Source: Agromyces sp. G08B096 (GTDB taxonomy: Bacteria; Actinomycetota; Actinomycetes; Actinomycetales; Microbacteriaceae). From it: a DNA stretch of 64,000 nucleotides. The stretch is taken from positions 1,860,001 to 1,924,000 of the forward strand of contig NZ_CP158374.1 of assembly GCF_040267705.1 (NCBI RefSeq), given 5' to 3'. The position numbers and the translations under genes were made by a program. Shown here one piece after another: positions 54,162-62,808 of the stretch. Every line of letters starts with the position of its first letter. Position 1 is the stretch's first letter. Under the pieces are notes generated by a model that worked only from the letters and a program-made list of their open reading frames with translations, did not search any database and was not told where the DNA came from.

Positions 54162-55818
54162 CGACCAACACCCCCACGGTCGTGATCCGGTCGGCGCGCT
54201 CGGCGAGGGGCATCCGGTGCGTCACCACGAGCACGGCGCGGCCGCCGGTCGCGAGCTCACGCAGCCCTGCGGCGAGCGACGCCTCGCGGTCCGCGTCGAG
54301 CGCGGAGCTCGGTTCGTCGACGACGAGCAGGCCGAGGTCGCGTGCGAGCAGCCGGTGGATCGCACGTGCGACCGCGACGCGCTGCGCCTGCCCGCCGGAG
54401 AGCCCTTCGCCGCCGGCGCCGAGCATGCGGTCCGGCGGCACGTCGTCGACCGCGGCGAGGCGCAGCGCCTCGGCGAGGAGCGCGAGCGGGGCGTCCTCGT
54501 CGCCGAGCCGGACGTTCGCCGCAACGGTGCCCGCCATCAGCGCCGGGGTCTGCGCCGACCAGGCCAGGGCGGCGTGACCCGGCCGGTCGACGCCGTCGAC
54601 GCGGAGCACCCCGTCGGCCTCCGCGAACCGGAGCAGCGCGGCCACGACGCTCGACTTGCCCGACCCGCTCGGGCCGGTGAGCGCCACGATCTCGCCGCGG
54701 CGGACCCGGAGGTCGACGCCATCGACGACGACCCGGTCCCCGCGGCGCACGGCGAGCCCGCGGAGGACCAGTCCCCCGTCGCGGTCGCCGACGTCCGCAC
54801 GCGAATCCCGCAGGCCGGCCGCCGCGCCGCCGTCTCCGTCTTCGGTGCCCCGGCGGGAGGTCGGGCGCGCCGCCGCACCGGCGAGCAGATCGAGCGCATC
54901 CTGCGACGCCGTGACTCCCGCCGCGGCCGAGTGGAACGCGGCCCCGACGTTCCGGAGCGGCAGGAACACCTCCGGTGCGAGCACCAGCACGAAGAGCCCG
55001 ATCGCGAGCGACAGCCCGCCGTCGACGAGCCGCAGCCCGATCGACACGGCCACGAGCGCGACCGAGAGGCTCGCCGCGAGCTCGAGGGTGAACCCCGACA
55101 GGAAGGTGACGCGGAGCACCTTCATCGTGCCCCGCCGGTACTCCTCGGTCACCCGGCGGATCCGGTCGGCCTGGCGGCGCTCGCGACCGAACACCATGAG
55201 CGTCGACAGCCCCCCGAGTACCTCGAGGAACGCGCGCGACAGCGCGGCGAGGCTCTCCCACTGCCGGCGCTGCACCGCTTGCGTCGCGAGCCCGATGAGC
55301 GCCATGAACACGGGGATGAGGGGCAGGACGAGCACGAACGTGAGCCCCGAGAGCCAGTCGGCCGCCCACGCCGCCACGATGAGCGCCGGCGTCGCCACCA
55401 CGGCGAGCAGCAGCTGCGGAAGGTACCGCCCGAAGTACTCGTCGAGGGCGTCGAGCCCGGGGCCGAGCAGAGTCGCGGTGCGCGCGCTGGAGAAGCCGGG
55501 CACTCCTTCCGGTCGGGTGGTGAGGGCCGCGAGCAGCTCGGCCCGGAACTCCGCCTTCACTCGCTGAGCGCCCCACGAGCTCGCGATGTCCCACCCCCAC
55601 GCCGCGGCGGCGCGCACCACCACCGCGCCGGCGACGACGGCCGCGTGCACCGGCGCGTCCAGGGCGTCGCCGTCGATCAGCCCGGCGACGAGGCCCGCGA
55701 GCGACCAGGCGAACGCGCAGACCGCGAGCGTCTGCACGCCCGCGAGCGCGGCGCCGACGGCGAGGAACCGTCGGGCCGCACGCGAGCGGCGGATGAGCCT
55801 CGGGTCGAGCGGTTTCAC
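54154..55818 (-). CDS. cydD: Cytochrome bd assembly ABC exporter subunit CydD
   Basis: This 554-residue partner of CydC has the CydD hallmark GPGLDALDEYFGRYLPQLLL (about 108-127) in its membrane domain. The ATPase has GPSGSGKSSVV, GEGLSGGQAQRVAVARAI and LLVVDEPSSALD. Starting with GTG one base after the cydB stop, it is translationally linked to the oxidase subunits. Walker and signature motifs are intact in both halves of the CydCD heterodimer. Confidence 0.94.
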   Translation of the reverse strand: MKPLDPRLIRRSRAARRFLAVGAALAGVQTLAVCAFAWSLAGLVAGLIDGDALDAPVHAAVVAGAVVVRAAAAWGWDIASSWGAQRVKAEFRAELLAALTTRPEGVPGFSSARTATLLGPGLDALDEYFGRYLPQLLLAVVATPALIVAAWAADWLSGLTFVLVLPLIPVFMALIGLATQAVQRRQWESLAALSRAFLEVLGGLSTLMVFGRERRQADRIRRVTEEYRRGTMKVLRVTFLSGFTLELAASLSVALVAVSIGLRLVDGGLSLAIGLFVLVLAPEVFLPLRNVGAAFHSAAAGVTASQDALDLLAGAAARPTSRRGTEDGDGGAAAGLRDSRADVGDRDGGLVLRGLAVRRGDRVVVDGVDLRVRRGEIVALTGPSGSGKSSVVAALLRFAEADGVLRVDGVDRPGHAALAWSAQTPALMAGTVAANVRLGDEDAPLALLAEALRLAAVDDVPPDRMLGAGGEGLSGGQAQRVAVARAIHRLLARDLGLLVVDEPSSALDADREASLAAGLRELATGGRAVLVVTHRMPLAERADRITTVGVLVDA

Positions 55819-55819
55819 G

Positions 55820-56824
55820 TCAGTGCGCCGCCTGTTCGATCGACGAACGCGTCACGCGCTTGCGGAACACCCAGTAGGTCCAGCCCTGGTAGGCGAGGAT
55901 CAGCGGGAGGAAGATCAGCGCGACCCAGCTCATCACCGTGAGCGTGTACTCGGAGCTCGACGCATTCGCGATCGTCAGGCTGTTGGCGGGGTCGTTGGAC
56001 GCCGGCATCACCTCGGGGAAGAGCGCGGCGAAGAGTCCGAGCACGGTCGCCGCGATCGTGATCGACAGCAGGGTGAACGCGACTCCTTCGCGCCCTCGGA
56101 GGTTCGCGGCCCACGCGCCGACGAGCGCGACCGCGGCCAGCAGCGCGAGACCCCAGAACCAGCCGCTGCCGTAGGCCAGCCCGGTCCAGACGAGGAACGC
56201 CGCGGCCACGACGACGGTGACCGCTCCCGCCCGGGTGGCCAGGCGCTGGGCGCGGCGGCGGAGGTCGCCCTCGGTCTTCAGCGACGCGAACACCACCCCG
56301 TGGGTGAAGAAGACGAGGAGCGTCGTGAGTCCGCCGAGCAGGGCGTACGGGTTCAGCAGGTCGACGAGGGTGCCGGTGTAGTTGTGGTCGGCGTCCAGCG
56401 GCACGCCCTGCACGATGTTCGCGAACGCGACGCCCCAGAGCAGTGCCGGCACTGCGGAGCCGATCACGATCATCCAGTCGAAGCGCCGCTTCCAGGCCGC
56501 CTCGGGGCGTTGATGCCGGTACTCGAAGCTCACCCCGCGGGCGATGAGCGCCAGCAGGATCAGCAGCAGCGCGAGGTAGAACCCTGAGAAGAGCGTGGCG
56601 TACCACTCGGGGAAGGCCGCGAAGAGGGATGCCCCGGCGACGATGACCCAGGTCTCGTTGAGGTCCCACACGGGCCCGATGGTGTTGATCAGCACCCGGC
56701 GGTCGGTCTCGTCCTTCCCGAGGAACGGCAGCGACATCCCGACGCCGAAGTCGAATCCGTCGAGGACGAAGTAGCCGACGAAGAGCGCGGCGACGATCCA
56801 GAACCAGAGCACGGCGAGATCCAT
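55820..56824 (-). CDS. cydB: Cytochrome bd ubiquinol/menaquinol oxidase subunit II
   Basis: This 334-residue membrane subunit begins AVLWFWIVAALFVGYFVLDGFDFGVGM, the conserved CydB N-terminus, and contains GPVWDLNETWVIVAGASLFAAFPEWYATLFS. About eight to nine helices follow. It stabilises heme binding in subunit I and is essential for the oxidase. GGAGGAGAGGGAC precedes the ATG. Twelve bases separate it from cydA. Confidence 0.95.
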   Translation of the reverse strand: MDLAVLWFWIVAALFVGYFVLDGFDFGVGMSLPFLGKDETDRRVLINTIGPVWDLNETWVIVAGASLFAAFPEWYATLFSGFYLALLLILLALIARGVSFEYRHQRPEAAWKRRFDWMIVIGSAVPALLWGVAFANIVQGVPLDADHNYTGTLVDLLNPYALLGGLTTLLVFFTHGVVFASLKTEGDLRRRAQRLATRAGAVTVVVAAAFLVWTGLAYGSGWFWGLALLAAVALVGAWAANLRGREGVAFTLLSITIAATVLGLFAALFPEVMPASNDPANSLTIANASSSEYTLTVMSWVALIFLPLILAYQGWTYWVFRKRVTRSSIEQAAH

Positions 56825-56836
56825 GTCCCTCTCCTC

Positions 56837-58249
56837 CTAGTAGACCGTGGTGGCCGGTTCGTGGCGGCCGGTTTCGGGGTCGGGCTCGCCCACCTCGGGC
56901 GGTCCGGCCTTGATCGCGCGGATCACGAGCTTGAACTCGACGACCGCGAGGATGCCGTAGATCAGGGTGAACGCGGCGAGGGAGATGAGCACCTCGAGGC
57001 CGGTGACGTTGGGCGAGACCGCCGACTCGGTCTGCAGCAGGCTGAACACGATCCACGGCTGGCGGCCCATCTCGGTGAACACCCAGCCGACGATCATCGC
57101 GGCGAGCGACAGCGGGAAGCTCCAGATCGCGACGGTCCACACCCAGCGCTGCTTCGGCATGCGGCCCTTGCGCGTGAGCCAGAGCCCGACGACGGCGACG
57201 AGCACGTGCGCGAGGCCCAGGCCGATCATCCATCGGAACGACCAGTAGGTCACCCAGATGATCGGGGTGTAATCGCCCGGCCCGTAGAGCGCCTGGTACT
57301 CGGCCTGCAGGTCGTTGATGCCCTCGACGCAGCCGTCGAACGTGTGCGTGGAGAGGAAGGAGAGCAGGTACGGGATGCGGATGGAGAACAGCTCGGTGGT
57401 GCCGTCGGGAGTGCCGAGGGTGAAGACCGAGAACGAGGCATCCGCCCCGCAGACGGTGTCGTAGGTGGCCTCCGCGGCCGCCATCTTCATCGGCTGCGTC
57501 GCGACCATCGCAAGGCTCAGCTGGTCGCCGAAGAGGGTCGTGAGGATGCCGGAGACGACCATCGTCCAGAGCCCGAACTTGAGCGCCGGCCGCATGGTGT
57601 CCAGGTGCTGGTTGCGGGCGAGGTGCCACGCGGCGGCGCTGATGATGAGCCCGGCCGTCACCATGAAGGCCGCCGAGATCGTGTGCGGGAACGCGGCGAG
57701 GGCGACGCGGTTCGTGAGGAGCGCCCAGATGTCGGTGAGCTCGGCTCTGCCCTGCACGGGGTCGATCTCGTAGCCGACCGGGTTCTGCATGAACGCGTTC
57801 GCGGCGATGATGAAGTAGGCCGACGCGACGGTGCCGACGGCGGTCGCCCAGATGGTCGCGAGGTGCAGGCCGCGGGGCAGTTTGTCCCAGCCGAAGATCC
57901 AGAGCCCGATGAAGGTGGCCTCGAAGAAGAACGCGAGCAGGCCTTCGAGGGCGAGCGGGGCGCCGAAGACGTCGCCGACGAACCGGGAGTATTCGGACCA
58001 GTTCATGCCGAACTGGAACTCCTGCACGATGCCCGTGACCACGCCCATGGCGAAGTTGATCAGGAAGATCGTGCCGAAGAAGCGCGTGATCCGGAGGTAC
58101 TCGGCCTTGCCGGTGCGGTACCAGGCGGTCTGGAAGATCGCCGCGGTCGTCGCGAGCCCGATGGTGAGCGGCACGAACAGGAAGTGATAGATCGTCGTGA
58201 GGCCGAATTGCCAGCGTGCCAGCAGCAGCGGGTCCAGCAGATCGTTCAC
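56837..58249 (-). CDS. cydA: Cytochrome bd oxidase subunit I
   Basis: This 470-residue quinol oxidase subunit binds hemes b558, b595 and d and reduces O2 at high affinity. Visible ligands are His22 in ARWQFGLTTIYHFLFVPLT, the Glu of FFEATFIGLWIFGW, the His of AAFPHTISAAFMV and the Met of FTEMGRQPW. The Q-loop is of the short type. The GTG start follows AAGGGGC. It heads cydABDC and diverges from a BlaI-type repressor across a 100-base gap with two dyads. Confidence 0.95.
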   Translation of the reverse strand: MNDLLDPLLLARWQFGLTTIYHFLFVPLTIGLATTAAIFQTAWYRTGKAEYLRITRFFGTIFLINFAMGVVTGIVQEFQFGMNWSEYSRFVGDVFGAPLALEGLLAFFFEATFIGLWIFGWDKLPRGLHLATIWATAVGTVASAYFIIAANAFMQNPVGYEIDPVQGRAELTDIWALLTNRVALAAFPHTISAAFMVTAGLIISAAAWHLARNQHLDTMRPALKFGLWTMVVSGILTTLFGDQLSLAMVATQPMKMAAAEATYDTVCGADASFSVFTLGTPDGTTELFSIRIPYLLSFLSTHTFDGCVEGINDLQAEYQALYGPGDYTPIIWVTYWSFRWMIGLGLAHVLVAVVGLWLTRKGRMPKQRWVWTVAIWSFPLSLAAMIVGWVFTEMGRQPWIVFSLLQTESAVSPNVTGLEVLISLAAFTLIYGILAVVEFKLVIRAIKAGPPEVGEPDPETGRHEPATTVY

Positions 58250-58280
58250 GGATGCCCCTTCCGATGAGGTCGGCACGTTT

Positions 58281-58295
58281 TCTACACATGGTAGA
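58281..58295. promoter_or_regulatory. Operator-like dyad 1 between cydA and the BlaI-type gene
   Basis: TCTAC-ACATG-GTAGA, a perfect five-base dyad 32 bases upstream of the cydA GTG. It resembles BlaI/MecI/CopY operators in half-site composition (TAC/GTA) and covers a possible cydA -10 box, TACCAT. Confidence 0.6.
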
Positions 58296-58302
58296 GCCTT
58301 CG

Positions 58303-58319
58303 TTCTACGTCGTGTAGAA
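58303..58319. promoter_or_regulatory. Operator-like dyad 2 between cydA and the BlaI-type gene
   Basis: TTCTAC-GTCGT-GTAGAA, a perfect six-base dyad with the same spacing as dyad 1 and a centre about 23 bases away, so both would lie on roughly the same DNA face. It lies 19 bases before the repressor -10 box, where binding could block transcription both ways. Confidence 0.65.
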
Positions 58320-58337
58320 ACTGTCTCGACGACGAGG

Positions 58338-58343
58338 TATCGT
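58338..58343 (+). promoter_or_regulatory. -10 box for the BlaI-type repressor
   Basis: TATCGT is followed by six bases and ATG 58350. The -35 position falls on the right edge of operator dyad 2, which suggests autorepression. Confidence 0.5.
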
Positions 58344-58349
58344 TGGGGT

Positions 58350-58724
58350 ATGGCGAATCTCGGGGACCTCGAGCGCTCCGTCATGGAGCAGCTGTGGGCC
58401 AGCGACGCGGCGCTGACCGCGAACGACCTGCGCGACCGGCTCACGCTGGGCGGCGACAGCGGCGAGCGGTCCCCGGCCACCACGACGGTGCTCACCGTGC
58501 TGGCCCGCCTCGAGCGGAAGGGCTTCGTCTCGCGCACCCGCGACGTGCGCCCGCATCGCTACCGCGCCCTCCTGTCCCGCGAAGAGCACACCGCCGAGCT
58601 GATGCACGAGGTGCTCGATCGCTCGAGCGACCGCGACGCGGCCCTCGCCCGCTTCGTCGGCACGGCGACCGCCCACGAGACGGCGACACTGCGGCGCCTC
58701 CTCGACGAGCTCGCCCACCGCTGA
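58350..58724 (+). CDS. BlaI/MecI/CopY family repressor
   Basis: This 124-residue winged-helix repressor has the N-terminal DNA-binding domain with LGDLERSVMEQLW, ATTTVLTVLARLERKGFVSRTRDVRPHRYRAL and a C-terminal dimerisation helix (residues about 85-124). This family binds TAC/GTA dyads and is removed by cleavage by a partner M56 protease. Here it faces cydABDC rather than a beta-lactamase, and two matching dyads lie between. A role in controlling cytochrome bd is inferred. Confidence 0.9.
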   Translation: MANLGDLERSVMEQLWASDAALTANDLRDRLTLGGDSGERSPATTTVLTVLARLERKGFVSRTRDVRPHRYRALLSREEHTAELMHEVLDRSSDRDAALARFVGTATAHETATLRRLLDELAHR

Positions 58725-58726
58725 CG

Positions 58727-59653
58727 ATGCTCGCCGTCGGCGTCCTGCTCGGCGCGCTGGCGGTCGCGCTCGCCTGGCCGATCCCCGTCGCCCTCGCCCG
58801 CGCCGCCTGGCCGGCCCGATCACCGGGGCTGGCGCTCGCCCTCTGGCAGGCGATCGCCCTCGGCGGCGCGCTCTCCATGATCGGATGCCTCGTCGTCATC
58901 GGCACCGCACCCGACGGCTCGATCACCGGATCGGCAGCCGCCCTGCTCCCCCACCTCTTCGTCGGCCCCCTGCCGCCCGAGTTCGGTGTCGTCCACCTCG
59001 CCGCCCTCACCCTCGCCGCCGGGCTCGCGGTGCACCTCGCCCTGAACCTGGGCGCCACCGCGCTTCGCGCCGAACGCGAACGGCGCCGGCAGCACCAGCT
59101 CATCGCCGTTCTCAGCGACCCCATGCCGGGTGAGCCGCGCACCCGCGTGCTCGCGCACCCCGTGCCGCTGGCGTACTGCGTCCCGGGCCTGCGCACCGCG
59201 ACGGTACTGACCGATGGGCTCGTCGCGGTCCTCTCGCCCGCCGAGCTCCGTGCGGTCGTGGCCCACGAGCGCACCCACCTCGATCAGCTGCACCACCTCG
59301 TGCTGCTCGCCTTCCGCGCCTGGCACCAGGCCCTGCCCTGGTTCCCCATCGCCAACCGGTCGGAGCGCGCGGTCACCCTGCTCACCGAGATGCTCGCCGA
59401 CGACGGCGCGCGCCGGGCCACCGGGCCCGACGCGCTCGCAGGCGCGCTCGAACGGCTCGGCGCCGCCGGTGAACCCGGCGCCTACGCGGAGACCGGCGGC
59501 GTCGCGCCGGACAGCGAGATGGTGGAGGCGCGCCTCGCCCGGCTCCGCGGCCTCGGCCGGCCCCTCGGCGCGGCCGCGCGCGTCGGCATCGTCGCCGCCT
59601 CCGTCCTGCTCGTCGCGCTACCCGTCGCCGCGATGCTGATCATCATCCGCTAG
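58727..59653 (+). CDS. M56 family membrane metalloprotease (BlaR1-like, no sensor domain)
   Basis: This 308-residue protein has about three N-terminal helices, zinc motif H180-E-RT-H184 in VVAHERTHLDQLHHL and, later, LLTEMLADDGARR, then one C-terminal helix (about 283-305). It is the protease module of BlaR1/MecR1, but the penicillin-binding sensor domain at the C-terminus is absent. It starts two bases after the BlaI-type stop, forming the usual pair. The likely role is signal-dependent cleavage of the repressor. Confidence 0.87.
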   Translation: MLAVGVLLGALAVALAWPIPVALARAAWPARSPGLALALWQAIALGGALSMIGCLVVIGTAPDGSITGSAAALLPHLFVGPLPPEFGVVHLAALTLAAGLAVHLALNLGATALRAERERRRQHQLIAVLSDPMPGEPRTRVLAHPVPLAYCVPGLRTATVLTDGLVAVLSPAELRAVVAHERTHLDQLHHLVLLAFRAWHQALPWFPIANRSERAVTLLTEMLADDGARRATGPDALAGALERLGAAGEPGAYAETGGVAPDSEMVEARLARLRGLGRPLGAAARVGIVAASVLLVALPVAAMLIIIR

Positions 59654-59680
59654 TCCGACGCACCGCCGCCGATCGACTCC

Positions 59681-59686
59681 TAGGCT
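59681..59686 (+). promoter_or_regulatory. -10 box for the DedA gene
   Basis: TAGGCT is seven bases before GTG 59694, with no Shine-Dalgarno sequence; leaderless pattern. Confidence 0.5.
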
Positions 59687-59693
59687 CGATCCT

Positions 59694-60425
59694 GTGAACG
59701 ACGTGCTCGACTGGATCCTCGACATCGTGCAGTCGGTCGACCCGGTCCTCCGGACCCTGCTCGCCGGCCTCGGCATCATGCTCGAGACGTCGGTGCTGAT
59801 CGGGCTCGTCGTGCCCGGCGACACCATCGTCCTCGTCGCCTCCACCGCGATCGACGGGCCCGTCGAGTACTTCGCGCTCGTGCTCACCGTCATCACCGGC
59901 GCGCTCATCGGCGAGTCGATCGGCTTCGCGCTCGGCCGATGGTTCGGCCCCCGCATCATGCACTCCCGCCTCGGGCGCCGCATCGGCGAGGAGCACTGGC
60001 ACCGCGCGCAGCGCTATCTCGATCGGCGCGGCGGCCCTGCGGTCTTCATCTCGCGCTTCCTGCCCGTGCTGCACTCGCTCGTGCCGCTCGTGGTCGGCAT
60101 GAGCACGATGAGCTATCGCCGTTTCCTGGCGTGGACGGCGCCCGCGTCGGTGATCTGGGCGTTCGCGTATTCGACCGTCGGCTGGCTCGCGGCCGGCAGT
60201 TACCGGGAGCTCAGCCGCGACCTGCACTGGGCGGGATACCTCTTCGTTGCGATCATCGCGGTCTTCCTGCTCGGCGTCTGGGGCGCGAAGCGCCTCATCT
60301 TCCGCGCGGAAGCCCGGCACCTGCACACCCACGCTGACGATGCCGCCGCCCGGCCAGCCGCCGGACGCAGCGTGGGGCCGGATGCCGAAGCATCCGACCC
60401 CACGCCGCGCGATCAGCCGCGCTGA
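59694..60425 (+). CDS. DedA/SNARE-associated family membrane protein
   Basis: This 243-residue membrane protein has the DedA core: ETSVLIGLVVPGDTIVL, GALIGESIGFALGRWFG, the conserved RFLPVLHSLVPLVVG segment, and a final helix near 185-205. DedA proteins flip polyprenyl phosphate or phospholipids and support membrane homeostasis. The tail (about 210-243) is hydrophilic and low complexity. It is convergent with the osmoprotectant importer, with a small hairpin between. Confidence 0.9.
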   Translation: MNDVLDWILDIVQSVDPVLRTLLAGLGIMLETSVLIGLVVPGDTIVLVASTAIDGPVEYFALVLTVITGALIGESIGFALGRWFGPRIMHSRLGRRIGEEHWHRAQRYLDRRGGPAVFISRFLPVLHSLVPLVVGMSTMSYRRFLAWTAPASVIWAFAYSTVGWLAAGSYRELSRDLHWAGYLFVAIIAVFLLGVWGAKRLIFRAEARHLHTHADDAAARPAAGRSVGPDAEASDPTPRDQPR

Positions 60426-60428
60426 GTC

Positions 60429-60446
60429 CGGAGCGCGCACGCTCCG
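60429..60446. terminator. Short bidirectional hairpin between dedA and the importer operon
   Basis: CGGAGCG and CGCTCCG enclose the loop CGCA in the 31 bases between the two convergent stop codons. Confidence 0.55.
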
Positions 60447-60456
60447 ACGAGGCGGC

Positions 60457-61386
60457 TTAGAACAGCGCCTTCTCCTCCAGCCAGGCCGCCGCGATGTCGT
60501 CGGCGGACTCCTGCCCGTTCACGCTCTGGTCGTTCATGGCGACCAGGTCGGCGGGGCTCATGGCCTCGCTCACCGCGTTGATGACGTCGGCGATGTCGCC
60601 CGTCACTTTCTCGCTCGCGACGGGCACGACGTTCGAGGCGAGGAACAGACCCTTCGGGTCCTCCAGCGTCACGAGGTCGTTCGTCTTGATGTTCGGGTCG
60701 GCGCTGTAGATGTTGACCATCTGCACCTGCCCGTCGACGAGCGCCTTCACCGTGAGGGCCCCGCCCGAGTCCTCGATCGCCGTGAACCCGACGTCGACCC
60801 CGTAGGTCTCTTTGAGGCCCTGCGGCCCGTACGGGCGGGTCTCGAGTTCGGCGTTGCCGCCGAGCGTGATCGGCTGCGGTACGCTCGCGAGGTCGTCGAG
60901 GCTCGTCACGCCGAACTCGTCGGAGAACGCCTTGGTGACGTTGTAGGAGTCTTGGTCGGTGGCGGGCGACTGGTCGAGCACCTGCAGCCCCTCGGGCACG
61001 GCCTCCTCGAGCGCTGCGTAGACGTCGTCGCTCGTGCGCGCCTCGGTGTCGGGCTCCCAGTACTGCAGGAGGTTGCCCGTGTACTCGGGGAACAGGTCGA
61101 TCTCGCCCGCTTCGAGCTCGGGCAGGTACACCTCCCGCTGACCGATGCGGAACTCGCGTTCGACTTCGAATCCGTTGGCCTCGAGCGCCTGGGCGTAGAT
61201 CTCGGCGATGATCTCGTTGGAGTAGTAGTCCTGCGAGCCGATCACGATCGCCTCGCCGGCGCCCGCGGTCTCCCCACCCGATCCCTCGTCCAGCGGATCG
61301 CCCGATGCGCACCCTGCCAGGGCCACTGTCGCCCCGACCGCGACCGCCGCGAGCGCGGCGAGCCGGCCTTTTCCTGCTGTGAACAT
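60457..61386 (-). CDS. Osmoprotectant ABC importer substrate-binding lipoprotein
   Basis: This 309-residue lipoprotein has a signal peptide with lipobox LAGC (Cys26) and an OpuAC/OsmX-type domain: IVIGSQDYYSNEIIAEIYAQ, PELEAGEIDLFPEYTGNLL, and the closing VNIYSADPNIKTNDLVTLEDPKGLF. It binds glycine betaine, choline, carnitine or related compatible solutes outside the membrane. I chose ATG 61386, which has AAGGGAAG five to six bases upstream; ATG 61401 is the alternative. It is last in its operon. Confidence 0.92.
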   Translation of the reverse strand: MFTAGKGRLAALAAVAVGATVALAGCASGDPLDEGSGGETAGAGEAIVIGSQDYYSNEIIAEIYAQALEANGFEVEREFRIGQREVYLPELEAGEIDLFPEYTGNLLQYWEPDTEARTSDDVYAALEEAVPEGLQVLDQSPATDQDSYNVTKAFSDEFGVTSLDDLASVPQPITLGGNAELETRPYGPQGLKETYGVDVGFTAIEDSGGALTVKALVDGQVQMVNIYSADPNIKTNDLVTLEDPKGLFLASNVVPVASEKVTGDIADVINAVSEAMSPADLVAMNDQSVNGQESADDIAAAWLEEKALF

Positions 61387-61408
61387 TCCTCTTCCCTTCA
61401 TCGGTGGG

Positions 61409-62128
61409 TCACCCCACGGCCGCCCGCGACCGGGCCGGTCGGGAGCGGAGCTGTGCGTTCCCGCGACGGACGCGCACGCCCTCGGGGACCACGAGTCGTT
61501 GGAGCAGCGCGAACGCGCCGTCGAGCACCAGGGCGAGCGCGATGATGAGCATCGACGCCCCCAGCATCACCGGATAGTCGCGCGTCTTCAGGCCGAGGAA
61601 GATGTACGTGCCGAGTCCCCCCGCACCGACGTACGCCGCGAGCGTCGCGGTCGCCACCACCTGGAGCACCGCGGCACGGATGCCGCCGATCACGGTCGGC
61701 AGCCCGAGCGGCCCTTCCACCCGCAGCGCGATCTGCGCCTCGGTCATCCCCATCGCCCTCGCCGCGTCGACGGTGGCACGCGGCACCCCGCCGATGCCGG
61801 CGTACGCCCCCGCGAGGACCGACGGGATCGCGAGCACCACGAGCGCGAGATACGGCGCGAGCGCCGACAGGCCGAGCGCCAGGGCGAAGATCGTGAGCAG
61901 ACCGAGCGTCGGCAGCGCGCGGAGCGCGCCCGAGACGACGACGGCCGGCTCGCGCCCGCGGCCCGTATGCCCGATCGCCACGCCGATCGGCAGTGCGATG
62001 ACGGTCGCGCCCACGACGACGGCGAGGCTGAACACCACGTGGAACGTCAACCTGGCGCCGATGCCGTCGGGGCCGGACCAGTTCGCCGGGTCGAAGAGCC
62101 AGGCGAACGCCTCGAGGAAGAGGTTCAC
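61409..62128 (-). CDS. Osmoprotectant ABC importer permease (second)
   Basis: This 239-residue permease has about six helices. Core segments: HVVFSLAVVVGATVIALPIGVAIG, LRALPTLGLLTIFALALG, and a BPD_transp_1 EAA region around AARAMGMTEAQIALRVEGPLGLP. The GTG start overlaps the previous permease stop (GTGA). Together with that permease it forms the membrane channel for compatible solutes. Confidence 0.91.
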   Translation of the reverse strand: MNLFLEAFAWLFDPANWSGPDGIGARLTFHVVFSLAVVVGATVIALPIGVAIGHTGRGREPAVVVSGALRALPTLGLLTIFALALGLSALAPYLALVVLAIPSVLAGAYAGIGGVPRATVDAARAMGMTEAQIALRVEGPLGLPTVIGGIRAAVLQVVATATLAAYVGAGGLGTYIFLGLKTRDYPVMLGASMLIIALALVLDGAFALLQRLVVPEGVRVRRGNAQLRSRPARSRAAVG

Positions 62129-62808
62129 GCGACCGCCCTCCTCGCGGCTGCTCGCGTGCGGCGCCGGGACCGCCGCGGCCGCTCGGCCCACGGCATGAGC
62201 AGCCGCCCGCCGAGTACCGCCAGCGCGTCGAGCCCGATCGCGATGAGCATGGCCGCGAGCACGCCAGACCAGATCTCGGCGGGGATGTTCCGCTGGAAGC
62301 CGTCGGTGAACAGGCTGCCGAGGCTCTGGACGCCGATGACGGCGCTGATCGTGGCGAGGCTGACCGTGCTGACGATGACGACCCGCACCCCCGCGAGGAG
62401 GCCGGGGCCGGCGAGCGGCAGCTCGACCCCGAGGAAACGGCGCCAGGCGGAGTAGCCGACCGCGGTGGAGGCCAGCCGCACATCGCCGTCGACGTCGCCG
62501 AAGGCATCGGCGGCCGACCGGACCATGAGCGCGATGCCGTACAGCGTGAGCGCCGCGATCAGGTTCACGGGCGACCGCAGCGGTACGCCCACGAGGCCGG
62601 GCAGGGTGATCAGCAGCGGGAGCGATGGGATCGCATACAGGATGCCGCACACCGACAGCAGCAGCCCGCGCGACCATCGGTACCGCCACGCGGCCCAACC
62701 GATCGGCACGGAGATCACGAACGCCAGTATGACGGGGGGTACCGACAACCCGAGATGGACGACGATCAGCTCGCCGATCCGGTCGAGGTTCGACCAGACC
62801 CAGTTCAC
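62125..62808 (-). CDS. Osmoprotectant ABC importer permease (first)
   Basis: This 227-residue permease has helices including LSVPPVILAFVISVPIGWAA, CGILYAIPSLPLLITLPGLVG and LNLIAALTLYGIALMVR-like core (read as VNLIAALTLYGIALMVRSAA). The EAA loop is around STAVGYSAWRRFLGVELPLAG. The tail is basic. The GTG start overlaps the ATPase stop (GTGA). Two similar but distinct permeases indicate a heterodimeric channel of the OpuB/OpuC type. Confidence 0.91.
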   Translation of the reverse strand: MNWVWSNLDRIGELIVVHLGLSVPPVILAFVISVPIGWAAWRYRWSRGLLLSVCGILYAIPSLPLLITLPGLVGVPLRSPVNLIAALTLYGIALMVRSAADAFGDVDGDVRLASTAVGYSAWRRFLGVELPLAGPGLLAGVRVVIVSTVSLATISAVIGVQSLGSLFTDGFQRNIPAEIWSGVLAAMLIAIGLDALAVLGGRLLMPWAERPRRSRRRTRAAARRAVA

